This document shows positions 17,711 to 26,418 of a stretch of DNA of 64,000 bases, one piece after another (the first letter of the stretch is position 1; each line of letters begins with the position of its first letter). Under the pieces are notes generated by a model that did no database searches, had not been told where the DNA came from, and worked only from the letters and a program-made list of their open reading frames with translations. Position numbers and translations under genes: made by a program. Source of the stretch: Sphingobacteriaceae bacterium (GTDB lineage: Bacteria > Bacteroidota > Bacteroidia > B-17B0 > Aurantibacillaceae); contig JADJMM010000003.1 in the NCBI GenBank assembly GCA_016709575.1, positions 1-64,000 of the forward strand, written 5' to 3'.

Positions 17711-18546
17711 TTAATAAAGCAATGGTAAACTCACTAATATGGATTCAATTCGGCCGTTCGACTCTAAACCAAACTTGTTCCCTTATCGTACGAAACCAAA
17801 TTAAATTCAACATAGCGACCGCGACGCAATAATTGCCATTGCTTATGAGTTTCAGTGAATGATTTGTTTTTATTGCGATTAATTAGTTCTGTATAAATAG
17901 AAGCAAAAGCAGAACCAACATCTTGCCAAAACGCAAAGTTTTTTCGAAACTCATTTCCGCATCTGAATTTAATCTGTCGAAAAAATATGCCTCCAATACC
18001 ACGCGTTTCTTTTCTGTGTTCAATAAAGAAATAGTCATCAGCCCAGGTCTTGAACTTCGGATAATAACTTGGATGATGTTTATCGCACACTTTTTTTAAT
18101 TCAGCATGAAAATATTTTGCATCTACCTCATTCACATAATGCGGTGTTAAATCAATTCCGCCGCCCAACCATTTCACACCATTACTCATCTCGAAATAAC
18201 GGATGTTCATGTGAATAATCGGCACCATTGGATTTTGAGGATGTAACACAATAGAAACGCCTGTTGCATAAAAAGTAGATTTTGCGTTTGCACCTTCTGT
18301 AACAGAATGCGATTTTTCTTTTAATAAGAATTCAGGAGTGTTACCACTAACGGCTGAATACATCACGCCTCCTTTTTCAAGAACTGCTCCGTTTTTAATA
18401 ACGCGCGAACGACCGCCTCCACCCTCTTCACGCGTCCAGTTCTCTTCTAAAAATTTGGATTTTCCGTCAGCGTTTTCTAAAGAAGAACAAATACTATCCT
18501 GCAATTTCTTTAACCACTCCGAAATATTTTCTTTGGTTATTTCCAC
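17711..18546 (-). CDS. hemF: Oxygen-dependent coproporphyrinogen III oxidase, frameshifted near the C terminus
   Basis: The protein shows HemF signatures: NWTREEGGGGRSRVIKNG, PMVPIIHMNIRYFEM, WLGGGIDLTPHYV, HRKETRGIGGIFF and RRGRYVEFNLV. It converts coproporphyrinogen III to protoporphyrinogen IX using oxygen, in haem synthesis. As read it stops at 17764. Adding one base at 17775-17776 restores FGLESNGRIESILVSLP, the conserved HemF end, to a stop at 17711, giving about 278 residues. The last ~20 residues usual in the family are absent, which fits the poor sequence beyond. The start is a GTG at 18546 overlapping the end of the LysM gene by ten bases, so it is the last gene of the guaA operon. 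Confidence 0.9.
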
Positions 18547-20159
18547 CCTGTGCGGTAAAGCTGATAATTACTGTACTTGAAAATATAAACACCTTTGTTC
18601 TCGAATCCGGTGTTTTCATCCGGACGATAAAACTTGAATCTTAAATAATTTCCTTCGCTCTGTAATTTATCTAACTGATTAACAAAATCAGGTCCTGTTG
18701 TTTTGAGATTCTGCAAATAATATTGTCCAAGATCAAATCCTTGGAAAAAATAATCGCTTGGATCGGATGACATTTCTGTTTGATAGCTTCTAATTAAATT
18801 AGAATATGCTTTTATATTAATCAAATTGTTTTGAGAAGGGAATGTGAAAGATAAACGGTTCAAATAATCCTGATCTATATTATCATTAGAGGTAATGTTT
18901 TGCCATCCTGCCAAAGTGATATCTTTTTTATCAGCATACACTGCTAACTGAGTTACAAAATCTGTAACAAACACCTGATTGTTGCTAAACAACACATAAA
19001 CATTTTTTTTACCTGCAACGTGTGCAGCTTTTGCTCCTGCCAAACCACGTACTTCAATAACGCTGTCTTTAATCGGTAAATTTAATTCCTTTAAATGATC
19101 ATTATAAGCAATTTTAAATGCTTTCACATATTGCTGATCTTTTACCATGCCATTATTTACAATGTAAATAGAAGCGATACTTTTTAAAGAATCCACACAA
19201 TAGTCCGCCAACGATTCTATCATTGTAAACTGTGACGGATTTACTTTTGAGGCGTTGTTATTCTTAAACAAAATTTTACTCTGTTGTGTGAATGGCGAAA
19301 TAACGGGGATGTTATAGTTCTTTGCATAAGTTGAAATATCTTTAAAGCCTGAAGGATAAGCTGGACCAATTATTAAATCCAAAGATTTAAATTCTTCGCT
19401 CTTACAAATAGTTCCCACTTTACTCGAATCTTTATCATCAATATCATATAAAAAAGTTTGTACCGAAAAATCATTCGTTTTCAACGAATCAACCGCTTTA
19501 TTAAATCCCTTTAAAAAATCAATAGCTAAAGATTGTACTTGCGGGAAATTTGATTTTGATTGGACTAAATTATTGGCATCAATAAATTCTGATTCGGCTA
19601 GCTTAAATGGTAATAGTAAACCAATGTTATACTTTGTTTTTTTAGATTTTACAGGTTTAACTTTTACGCTATCCACGATTAACACCGGCGTCGCAACAAT
19701 GTTTTTCTTCTTATCAGCAATAATTAGCATTTGTCCGAATTTAATGCCGGCACTTACAACGCTTGGATTCCACTGATTCAATTGATTCTCGGTAATATTA
19801 TATTTCTTGCAAATAGAATAAATGGTTTCTTTTTTTGCCACTCTGTGATAATTGTAACGAATAGTATCAATTGGTGAACCAAGAATGGGCTGAATAGTTG
19901 TAGCAGCACCCGACACGGGAATTTTTAATTCTTGTCCGTTACGCAAACCATCAATTGCTTCATCATTCTCTGCAAGAATAACATTGATATCCGTATTATA
20001 AATTTTTGAAATGGCGTAAAGACTTTGTCCTTTCTCTACTTTATGGATGTAATATTTTTTACCGTTAATAGTTTTTGTTTCAGAAGATTTTTCTTGCGCG
20101 AACGAAAACAATGTCACGAAGCAAAAGATGCAAGTCACAAAAAACTTAGAATATTTCAT
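18537..20159 (-). CDS. LysM-domain protein with periplasmic-binding-protein-like domain
   Basis: A signal peptide (FFVTCIFCFVTLFSFAQ) is followed by two LysM peptidoglycan-binding modules (HKVEKGQSLYAISKIYNTDI, ~40-90, and HRVAKKETIYSICKKYNITE, ~100-150). A type I periplasmic-binding fold (~180-540: YNIGLLLPFKLAES, GFNKAVDSL, DLIIGPAYPSG, NIPVISPFTQQS) follows. This resembles LpoA/PBP-activator-like proteins and may sense or regulate the cell wall. The ATG at 20159 is chosen because it starts the signal peptide; the frame is open 12 codons further up. It lies 39 bases after guaA and overlaps hemF. Confidence 0.85.
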   Translation of the reverse strand: MKYSKFFVTCIFCFVTLFSFAQEKSSETKTINGKKYYIHKVEKGQSLYAISKIYNTDINVILAENDEAIDGLRNGQELKIPVSGAATTIQPILGSPIDTIRYNYHRVAKKETIYSICKKYNITENQLNQWNPSVVSAGIKFGQMLIIADKKKNIVATPVLIVDSVKVKPVKSKKTKYNIGLLLPFKLAESEFIDANNLVQSKSNFPQVQSLAIDFLKGFNKAVDSLKTNDFSVQTFLYDIDDKDSSKVGTICKSEEFKSLDLIIGPAYPSGFKDISTYAKNYNIPVISPFTQQSKILFKNNNASKVNPSQFTMIESLADYCVDSLKSIASIYIVNNGMVKDQQYVKAFKIAYNDHLKELNLPIKDSVIEVRGLAGAKAAHVAGKKNVYVLFSNNQVFVTDFVTQLAVYADKKDITLAGWQNITSNDNIDQDYLNRLSFTFPSQNNLINIKAYSNLIRSYQTEMSSDPSDYFFQGFDLGQYYLQNLKTTGPDFVNQLDKLQSEGNYLRFKFYRPDENTGFENKGVYIFKYSNYQLYRTGWK

Positions 20160-20198
20160 TTTCACTTCCGCCATTATCCCTCTTACATCTTCCATTTA

Positions 20199-21728
20199 TT
20201 ACTCCCACTCAATAGTAGCCGGTGGTTTAGAACTGATATCGTAAACAACTCTATTTACTCCTTTTACTTTATTAATTATCTCGTTTGAGATGTTTGCTAA
20301 AAATTCGTAAGGTAAATGACACCAATCTGCAGTCATTCCATCTGTTGAAGTTACAGCTCGTAAAGCCACGCAATTTTCGTAAGTGCGCTCATCACCCATT
20401 ACACCAACACTTTGTACATTCAATAAAATAGCACCTGCTTGCCAAACCTGATCGTATAAGCCCGCAGCTCTTAATCCATCGATATAAATTGCATCAACAT
20501 CCTGTAACATCTTTACTTTTTCTTCAGTGATATCCCCTAGAATACGAATGGCTAATCCTGGTCCCGGAAAAGGATGGCGACCTAAAAGAACATCATCAAT
20601 ATGCAAAGCTTTTCCAACGCGACGAACTTCATCTTTAAATAAAGAGCGAAGCGGTTCAACAATTTGTAATTTCATGAAATCAGGTAAACCGCCAACATTG
20701 TGATGTGACTTTATAGTTGCACTTGGTCCTTTTACTGAAAGACTTTCAATCACATCTGGATAAATCGTTCCTTGCGCTAACCATTTTACATCTGTAATTT
20801 TATGAGATTCCTGATCAAATACATCAATAAAAACTTTTCCGATGGCTTTGCGTTTTTTCTCCGGATCACTAACTCCAGCTAGTTCTTTGTAGAATTGTTG
20901 TTTCGAATCAACACCTTTTACATTTAAGCCCATGTGTTTGTAAGATTCGAGAACAGATTCAAATTCGTTTTTGCGAAGCAAACCATTATCTACAAAAATG
21001 CAATACAAATTTTTTCCTATCGCTTTATGCAACAAAACAGATGCAACAGTCGAATCAACACCACCGGATAAACCTAAAACAACTTTATCGTTACCAATTT
21101 TTTGTTTTAATTCTGCAATCGTTGTATCTATAAATGATTCTGAAGTCCATGAACCTGCACAACCGCAAATATCATAAACGAAATTTTTTAATAATTGTGT
21201 ACCTTCTGTTGTATGATAAACTTCCGGATGAAACTGAATGGCGTATGTTGTTTCGCCTTTAATGGCATAACCTGCCACTTTCACATCTTTAGTACTGGCA
21301 ATTATTTGATAATTATCGGGCGTTTTTAAAATAGTATCGGCGTGACTCATCCAAACTTGAGAATTTTTCGAAATTCCTTTGAATAAAGGGCTGCTATTAT
21401 CCACAAAATCCAAATTAGCACGACCATATTCGCGTGAACTTGACTTTCCAACTTCACCACCGTAAAAATGAGCTAAATATTGAGCGCCAAAGCAAACACC
21501 CAAAAGAGGTAATTTGCCTTTTATGTCCGATAAATCAGGTTGTAACGGGTTTTCTTCACGCACACTATGCGGACTTCCGGAAAGAATTACACCTTTAATA
21601 TCCGCTGTTATTTTAGGGATTTTATTGAAAGGATGAATTTCGCAGTAAACATTAAGTTCACGTAAACGCCTGGCAATAAGCTGTGTGAATTGGGAACCAA
21701 AGTCGAGGATTAAAATCTGTTCTTGCAT
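20199..21728 (-). CDS. guaA: GMP synthase (glutamine-hydrolysing)
   Basis: The 509-residue protein has the class I glutamine amidotransferase domain (ILDFGSQFTQLIARRLREL, LLGVCFGAQYLAHFYGG with the catalytic Cys, AIQFHPEVYHT with His and Glu) and the ATP-pyrophosphatase domain (VVLGLSGGVDSTVASVLLHK). The dimerisation end follows (GRHPFPGPGLAIRILG, SKPPATIEWE). It makes GMP from XMP. The ATG at 21728 fits the family start; seven further upstream codons are open but overlap the promoter box. It is the first gene of an operon with the LysM protein and hemF. Confidence 0.97.
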   Translation of the reverse strand: MQEQILILDFGSQFTQLIARRLRELNVYCEIHPFNKIPKITADIKGVILSGSPHSVREENPLQPDLSDIKGKLPLLGVCFGAQYLAHFYGGEVGKSSSREYGRANLDFVDNSSPLFKGISKNSQVWMSHADTILKTPDNYQIIASTKDVKVAGYAIKGETTYAIQFHPEVYHTTEGTQLLKNFVYDICGCAGSWTSESFIDTTIAELKQKIGNDKVVLGLSGGVDSTVASVLLHKAIGKNLYCIFVDNGLLRKNEFESVLESYKHMGLNVKGVDSKQQFYKELAGVSDPEKKRKAIGKVFIDVFDQESHKITDVKWLAQGTIYPDVIESLSVKGPSATIKSHHNVGGLPDFMKLQIVEPLRSLFKDEVRRVGKALHIDDVLLGRHPFPGPGLAIRILGDITEEKVKMLQDVDAIYIDGLRAAGLYDQVWQAGAILLNVQSVGVMGDERTYENCVALRAVTSTDGMTADWCHLPYEFLANISNEIINKVKGVNRVVYDISSKPPATIEWE

Positions 21729-21738
21729 AATATGCAAA

Positions 21739-21746
21739 CAAAAATA
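21739..21746 (-). promoter_or_regulatory. TAnnTTTG promoter box for guaA
   Basis: The minus strand reads TATTTTTG, 10 bases before the guaA ATG at 21728. It also argues against a start farther upstream. Confidence 0.6.
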
Positions 21747-21810
21747 CAATTAAATAAGGGCTTTTTTACGCTAAAAAGCGCTAATTTTTTACAACTTATT
21801 ATAAAAATAC

Positions 21811-21818
21811 TATATTTG
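21811..21818 (+). promoter_or_regulatory. TAnnTTTG promoter box for the tRNA gene
   Basis: TATATTTG lies 22 bases before the tRNA 5' end, back to back with the guaA promoter. Confidence 0.6.
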
Positions 21819-21840
21819 CACTCTCAATTTTTGAGGAGTT

Positions 21841-21914
21841 CGGGGTGTAGCGTAGCCCGGTTATCGCGCCTGCTTTGGAGCAGGAGGTCGCAAGTTCGAA
21901 TCTTGCAAGCACCG
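21841..21914 (+). tRNA. tRNA-Pro (anticodon TGG), damaged
   Basis: The 5' acceptor strand CGGGGTG, D arm (GCGTAGCCCGGTTATCGC), anticodon stem CCTGC/GCAGG with TGG at 21876-21878, and T arm GCAAG-TTCGAAT-CTTGC are all in order for tRNA-Pro. Two defects exist. The anticodon loop has six bases instead of seven, as if one G of GGG was dropped. The 3' acceptor strand should read CACCCCG but reads AAGCACC, which cannot pair; it forms instead a hairpin CAAGCA/TGCTTG with the downstream sequence. It is either a pseudo-tRNA or a misassembled 3' end. Confidence 0.65.
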
Positions 21915-21954
21915 TTGCTTGAAGCCTTTTGTTTCTAGTCTATTTTATTAGCGA

Positions 21955-22221
21955 TTATTTCTTCCAACGTTTCAGTTTCGGAATCCCTGCACTAAACATT
22001 CCTGCAAATAATCCCATAAAGCCGCCCATTTCTTTTAATTTACCTTTTACAAACGCCTGCATTTCTGTTGCAGTCATATCAGGTTGTAAAAATTTTCCAT
22101 TCTCATAACACAAACTACAATACATTTTACTTTTTGTTCCGTCTGCATTACTACCACCACCTTTAGGATCTTTATTTAAAGGCATTGCACAACTCTGACA
22201 CATTTTATATTCTTTTTCCAT
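21955..22221 (-). CDS. Small putative zinc-ribbon protein
   Basis: The 88-residue protein has two CxxC knuckles: CQSCAMPL near residue 9 and YCSLCYENGKF near 34, separated by a GGGSNADGT stretch. This is the pattern of the PF12674-type putative zinc ribbon. A helical region with ATEMQAFVKGKLKEMGG follows, and the protein ends in a basic KLKRWKK. It is probably cytoplasmic. The ATG at 22221 is chosen over an in-frame start nine codons upstream. It is divergent from the YdeI-like gene, 48 bases away. Confidence 0.75.
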   Translation of the reverse strand: MEKEYKMCQSCAMPLNKDPKGGGSNADGTKSKMYCSLCYENGKFLQPDMTATEMQAFVKGKLKEMGGFMGLFAGMFSAGIPKLKRWKK

Positions 22222-22269
22222 AACAGTATTTTTATGCAAATTAAACAATCCTTCATACTTTTACAATAC

Positions 22270-22779
22270 ATGATAAAGTTCACAGCCCTATTAGAAAAAT
22301 TCGGAAAGAAAGGCGAGAAAACAGGCTGGACATACTTTGTTATTCGTTCGGAGCAAACCAAAAAAATAAATCCGGGAGTAAAAACATCTTTTCGTGTAAA
22401 AGGTAAATTGGATGATTTTTCAATTAAAGGTGTTGCCATTATTCCAATGGGTGAAGGCGATTTTATTATGCCTGTTAATGCCACCATGCGAAAAGGCATC
22501 AAAAAACAAAAAGGCGAAAAAATTGTTGTACAAATTGAATTAGATAAAGCAGAACTAAAAATCAATTCCGATTTTCTTTCTTGTATATCCGATGATCCAA
22601 AAGCAAAAGCGTTTTTTGAGAAACTGCCAAAATCACATCAAAATTATTTTAGCAAATGGATTGAAAGTGCAAAAACCGATGAAACAAAAGCAAAACGCAT
22701 TGCACAATCTATCAATGGTTTTAAAATGGGAATGAATTACCCCGAAATGATAAGGTATTATAAAGCGAATAAACTTTAA
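22270..22779 (+). CDS. DUF1905/YdeI-like protein
   Basis: The N-terminal half (FTALLEKFGKKGEKTGWTYF, then FRVKGKLDDFSIKGVAIIPM and GDFIMPVNATMRKGIKKQKG) is a DUF1905 beta-barrel-like domain. The C-terminal half (DDPKAKAFFEKLPKSHQNYF, then AKTDETKAKRIAQSI) is the YdeI/OmpD-associated helical domain, annotated in E. coli as bacteriocin resistance-related. The actual role is unknown. The start is ATG 22270; the upstream-extended frame overlaps the divergent gene. The next gene's promoter box begins two bases after its stop. Confidence 0.82.
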   Translation: MIKFTALLEKFGKKGEKTGWTYFVIRSEQTKKINPGVKTSFRVKGKLDDFSIKGVAIIPMGEGDFIMPVNATMRKGIKKQKGEKIVVQIELDKAELKINSDFLSCISDDPKAKAFFEKLPKSHQNYFSKWIESAKTDETKAKRIAQSINGFKMGMNYPEMIRYYKANKL

Positions 22780-22781
22780 TG

Positions 22782-22789
22782 TATCTTTG
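22782..22789 (+). promoter_or_regulatory. TAnnTTTG promoter box for the MFS transporter
   Basis: TATCTTTG lies nine bases before the ATG at 22799, so the message would have almost no leader. An in-frame TTG at 22787 lies inside the box and is rejected as start. Confidence 0.6.
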
Positions 22790-22798
22790 CAACAGCTT

Positions 22799-24049
22799 AT
22801 GCAAAACATCACAACTCCTCCGGATAAATTTACGTCCTACCAAAAATTCGCTATCGTAATACTTGCTCTTTTACAATTTACAGTTGTTCTCGATTTTATG
22901 ATTCTTGCACCTCTAGGCGATGTACTCATGAAATCACTTGATATAACACCGAAACAATTTTCGTGGATACTTTCTTCGTATGCATTTAGTGCCGCAGCTT
23001 CGGGCATTCTTGCTGCAGGATTTGCAGATAAGTTCGATCGCAAAAAATTTCTTCTCTTTTTTTATGTAGGCTTTGTTGTTGGAACTCTCTTTTGTGGATT
23101 AGCCAATACTTACGAAACACTTTTAGCAGCTCGTATTGTTACGGGATTATTCGGAGGGGTAATTGGAGCAACAGGTATGGCTATCATTACTGATATTTTT
23201 GCCCTAAATCAACGCGGGCGCGTAATGGGTTTTGTTCAAATGGCATTTGCAGGTAGTCAGATTTTAGGGATTCCTGCGGCATTATATCTTGCCAGTAAAT
23301 GGAACTGGCACGTTTCTTTTTTTATGATTGTAATTCTTGCTGTTTTAATTGGTTTAGCCTTTCTCATAAAAATGAAACCCGTTGATGAGCATTTGAAACT
23401 TCAATCCAAAAGAAATGCATTTCATCATTTATGGAGTACACTAAGTAATAAATCTTATCAAGTTGGTTTTTTAGCTATGGTAATGTTGCCCGTGGGCGGA
23501 TTTATGATTATGCCTTTTAGCAGTGCCTTTTTAGTAAACAACATTCATATAGCACAAGCCGATTTGCCAATCATTTTTCTTTGCACCGGAATTTCATCTA
23601 TAATCATCATGCCTATCATAGGAAAAATAAGTGATAAGTTCGATAAATTTTGGTTGTTTACTATAGGTTCTTTATGGGCTGTTGTAATGGTTATTTTTTA
23701 TACTAACCTTGCTCCCGTTCCAATATGGCAAGTCGTTGTAACGAACATGCTTTTATTTATGGGGATTATGAGTCGTGTGATTCCTGCAACAACACTTGCA
23801 ACTGCTATTCCTGAAATAAAAGACCGCGGTGCATTTATGAGTATAAATTCATCCTTGCAACAAATGGCAGGAGGATTAGCTTCCATTGCAGCCGGTTTCA
23901 TCGTGACTCAACAGTCAAAAACAAGCCCAATCGAAAATTATGATGTGTTAGGTTATGTTGTCTCAGGTACAATTTTATTGTGCATTTTTTTAATATACCG
24001 GGTGAGTGTTATGGCTAAAAACAAACAAGCTCAACATAAACCGGTATAG
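22799..24049 (+). CDS. Major facilitator superfamily transporter
   Basis: The ~416-residue protein has twelve predicted hydrophobic segments, with GFADKFDRKKFLLFFYVGF in the first cytoplasmic loop (the MFS loop motif) and ARIVTGLFGGVIGATGMAII in helix 4, as in drug/proton antiporters. The second half repeats the loop pattern (GKISDKFDKFWLFTIG). It probably exports a small molecule from the inner membrane; the substrate is not deducible. It stands alone behind its own promoter. Confidence 0.85.
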   Translation: MQNITTPPDKFTSYQKFAIVILALLQFTVVLDFMILAPLGDVLMKSLDITPKQFSWILSSYAFSAAASGILAAGFADKFDRKKFLLFFYVGFVVGTLFCGLANTYETLLAARIVTGLFGGVIGATGMAIITDIFALNQRGRVMGFVQMAFAGSQILGIPAALYLASKWNWHVSFFMIVILAVLIGLAFLIKMKPVDEHLKLQSKRNAFHHLWSTLSNKSYQVGFLAMVMLPVGGFMIMPFSSAFLVNNIHIAQADLPIIFLCTGISSIIIMPIIGKISDKFDKFWLFTIGSLWAVVMVIFYTNLAPVPIWQVVVTNMLLFMGIMSRVIPATTLATAIPEIKDRGAFMSINSSLQQMAGGLASIAAGFIVTQQSKTSPIENYDVLGYVVSGTILLCIFLIYRVSVMAKNKQAQHKPV

Positions 24050-24186
24050 TACCCATTACCGCCTTTCGTTTACCATTCACCGACTACCGCTATCGTCTTA
24101 CCTAATTACCATTGTGTACGCTACAAAGAGTATGTAGTTTTACACCATGAAACACAAATTAATGTTGTTTTATTAAGATAAACAAA

Positions 24187-25013
24187 ATGGAAACTCAAGA
24201 AATAAATAAAAACAAAGAAGACGTTTGGAGTCAGTGGGAAGCTGAACATAAACGCGGTAAAATACTTGGCGGAATATTTGTCGTGATTGTAGGTGCACTT
24301 TTTTTAGGAAGAGAATTAGGAGCTGAAATTCCGGAGTGGATATTTAGTTGGAAAGCACTTGTTATTGGAATTGGATTGTTTATGGGAATTAAACATCGTT
24401 TCCGTAGATGGGGTTGGCTTATTCCGGTAATCATAGGTGGCACTTTTTTATTAGTGGATTTAAATCCTGCTTTTAACATTAAACCACTTTTATGGCCAAT
24501 ACTAATCATTCTTATTGGCTTAATTATGATTTTTAAACCACGTCGTAAATGGAATAATCGCAAATGGAGAAGATGGCAAAAGCATCACGATTATAAAGGG
24601 CCCGGCTATAATTACTCTTATAATTATAAAGGTTGTGACGCTAAAGGTTTCCAGGAAATGACAAGCGATAGCGATCATCTCGATTTCTCAGTGGTATTCG
24701 GAAATGTAAAAAAAAACATCATTTCAAAAGACTTTAAAGGCGGAGAAATGAACATTGTTATGGGTGGAGGCGAACTAAATTTAAGTCAGGCCGATATTAA
24801 TGGAACAGTTCGTATAGAAGTTAATGCTGTGCTAGGCGGCGCACGTTTGGTTGTTCCTTCCAATTGGACTATCAAATCAGATTTAGGTTCAGTAACAATG
24901 GGAACTGTTAAGATAAAAGACAAATGAACTCTGGCACAACAGCAGATCCTAACAAAATATTGCAGATTGAGGGAGATGTTTGTATGGGTGGAATTGAAAT
25001 AAGAAGTTTTTAA
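24187..25013 (+). CDS. LiaF-like membrane protein (DUF5668 plus cell-wall-active antibiotic response domain), frameshifted
   Basis: Four hydrophobic segments (residues ~25-115: GGIFVVIVGALFLGRELG, WLIPVIIGGTFLLVDL, PLLWPILIILIGLIMIF) precede a His/Lys-rich loop and a C-terminal beta domain (HLDFSVVFGNVKKNIISKDF, GEMNIVMGGGELNLSQADI, VLGGARLVVPSNW), typical of LiaF-type regulators. As read it stops at 24927. Another frame continues as NSGTTADPNKILQIEGDVCM and GGIEIRSF to 25013, the expected end of the domain, so one base is wrong at ~24910-24925. It heads an operon with DUF4288, a LytS-type kinase and a LytTR regulator. A role in sensing envelope stress is an inference from LiaF. Confidence 0.82.
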
Positions 25014-25025
25014 TATAACAACAAT

Positions 25026-25373
25026 ATGAATTCATATTTAGCGAAATTAGTTTTCAATATCCGTATTGATAACGGAACAGAAAATAAACAGTTTGACGAA
25101 CAAACCAGACTTGTACAAGCCAATACTATTGAAGCTGCTTTTTTAAAAGCGCGTGCATTAGGTAAAAATCATGAAGAAAGTTTCGTGAATAAAGAAAACC
25201 ATTTCGTGGAATGGAAATTTATTGATGTAACCGAACTCTACGCATTAAATAACGCCAAGGATGGCGAAGAATTATATTCAACAACTCATGAAATTGATAA
25301 TGCCGGTTCGTTTATAAAATATGTACAGGATAAATCGATGTTAATTCAGGCAAAAAGCTTAACTTTTGCATAA
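25026..25373 (+). CDS. DUF4288 family protein
   Basis: The 115-residue protein matches DUF4288: YLAKLVFNIRIDNG at the start, FDEQTRLVQANTIEAAFLKA, then ALGKNHEESFVNKEN and VEWKFIDVTELYAL. It is small, soluble and has no signal peptide. Function is unknown. It lies 12 bases after the LiaF-like gene and 5 bases before the kinase gene, so it is co-transcribed with them. Confidence 0.82.
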   Translation: MNSYLAKLVFNIRIDNGTENKQFDEQTRLVQANTIEAAFLKARALGKNHEESFVNKENHFVEWKFIDVTELYALNNAKDGEELYSTTHEIDNAGSFIKYVQDKSMLIQAKSLTFA

Positions 25374-25378
25374 GATTT

Positions 25379-26416
25379 TTGAGCACAGGCTTATCATATT
25401 CTTTCACTAAAGTACTTGTTGGTTTTTTTACCTGCTGGTTAATTGCTGCTGTATTGCAAGCATATGCCATACATCAATTTGGTTTAAGTTGGGACATTTC
25501 GATTAAAGACGGGTTAGTGTCGAATGGAATATTATCTCTAATAGGTTTATTAACGATTAACATTTATCGCTTCTATCAACCCGGAAAAACTAACCGTGCT
25601 TACCGTTTTGTCTTAGGTTTCGTTTTAACTCTGTCTTATGTTTTTCTTTTAAAATACGTTTTAGCATTTGTTATTGGCGAAAACACTGAATACACTGTCT
25701 TCTTACAAAAATCATTATACCTGCGATTTGTTTTTGCGTTTTTCTTAATTGCATTTATCACCTTAATAAATTGGATGCTAAATACAATTAACGAACAAAA
25801 AGAAAAAGAAAAACACCAAGCAGATGTTGATGCCATGTTACGAGAAGCTGAACTCGTACGCTTGCGTCAACAACTACAACCTCATTTTTTATTTAATAGT
25901 TTAAATTCCATTAATGCTTTAATTGGAACAAAACCCAATGAAGCACGACAAATGGTTCAACAGCTTTCTGACTTTTTACGTGGCACATTAAAAAAAGACG
26001 AACAAAAATTAGTTCCTTTAAAAGAGGAGTTTGAACAATTAAAACTCTATCTGGAAATTGAAAAAGTGCGTTTCGGTCACCGCTTAAAAGTTGAAATGAA
26101 TATTACAGAGGAAAGTCAAACTTATTTAATCCCGCCTCTTCTCTTGCAGCCTGTGGTTGAAAATGCTATAAAATTTGGCTTGTACGACACAGTTGAGAAT
26201 ATCGTTATTCAGGTTACAGCTAAAACAGAAAACGGATACTTGTCTATTGAAGTTCAAAATCCTTTCGACTCTGCAACTCAAAATGCCAATAAAGGAACAG
26301 GTTTTGGCTTGTCGTCCATTAAACGCCGTTTGTATTTATTGTATGCGCGTAATGATTTAATGACGACTCAAAAAACTGAAAATATATTTATCACCACATT
26401 AAGAATTCCTCAATAA
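25379..26416 (+). CDS. LytS-type sensor histidine kinase
   Basis: Four N-terminal membrane helices (residues ~8-145) lead into a short coiled linker and the His_kinase domain: LRQQLQPHFLFNSLNSINAL contains the phospho-accepting His, followed by an ATP-binding region with LQPVVENAIKFGL (N box) and GTGFGLSSIKRRL (G box). It phosphorylates a LytTR-type response regulator, whose gene follows after two bases. Translation probably starts at the TTG 25379, five bases after the previous stop. The signal sensed is unknown; the LiaF-like neighbour suggests the envelope. Confidence 0.9.
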   Translation: MSTGLSYSFTKVLVGFFTCWLIAAVLQAYAIHQFGLSWDISIKDGLVSNGILSLIGLLTINIYRFYQPGKTNRAYRFVLGFVLTLSYVFLLKYVLAFVIGENTEYTVFLQKSLYLRFVFAFFLIAFITLINWMLNTINEQKEKEKHQADVDAMLREAELVRLRQQLQPHFLFNSLNSINALIGTKPNEARQMVQQLSDFLRGTLKKDEQKLVPLKEEFEQLKLYLEIEKVRFGHRLKVEMNITEESQTYLIPPLLLQPVVENAIKFGLYDTVENIVIQVTAKTENGYLSIEVQNPFDSATQNANKGTGFGLSSIKRRLYLLYARNDLMTTQKTENIFITTLRIPQ

Positions 26417-26418
26417 GC

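Noticed and set aside
23698..23901. Minus-strand genes inside MFS, helicase and aconitase coding regions
   Set aside because: They are antisense shadows with no signal, no known motif and no ribosome-binding site.
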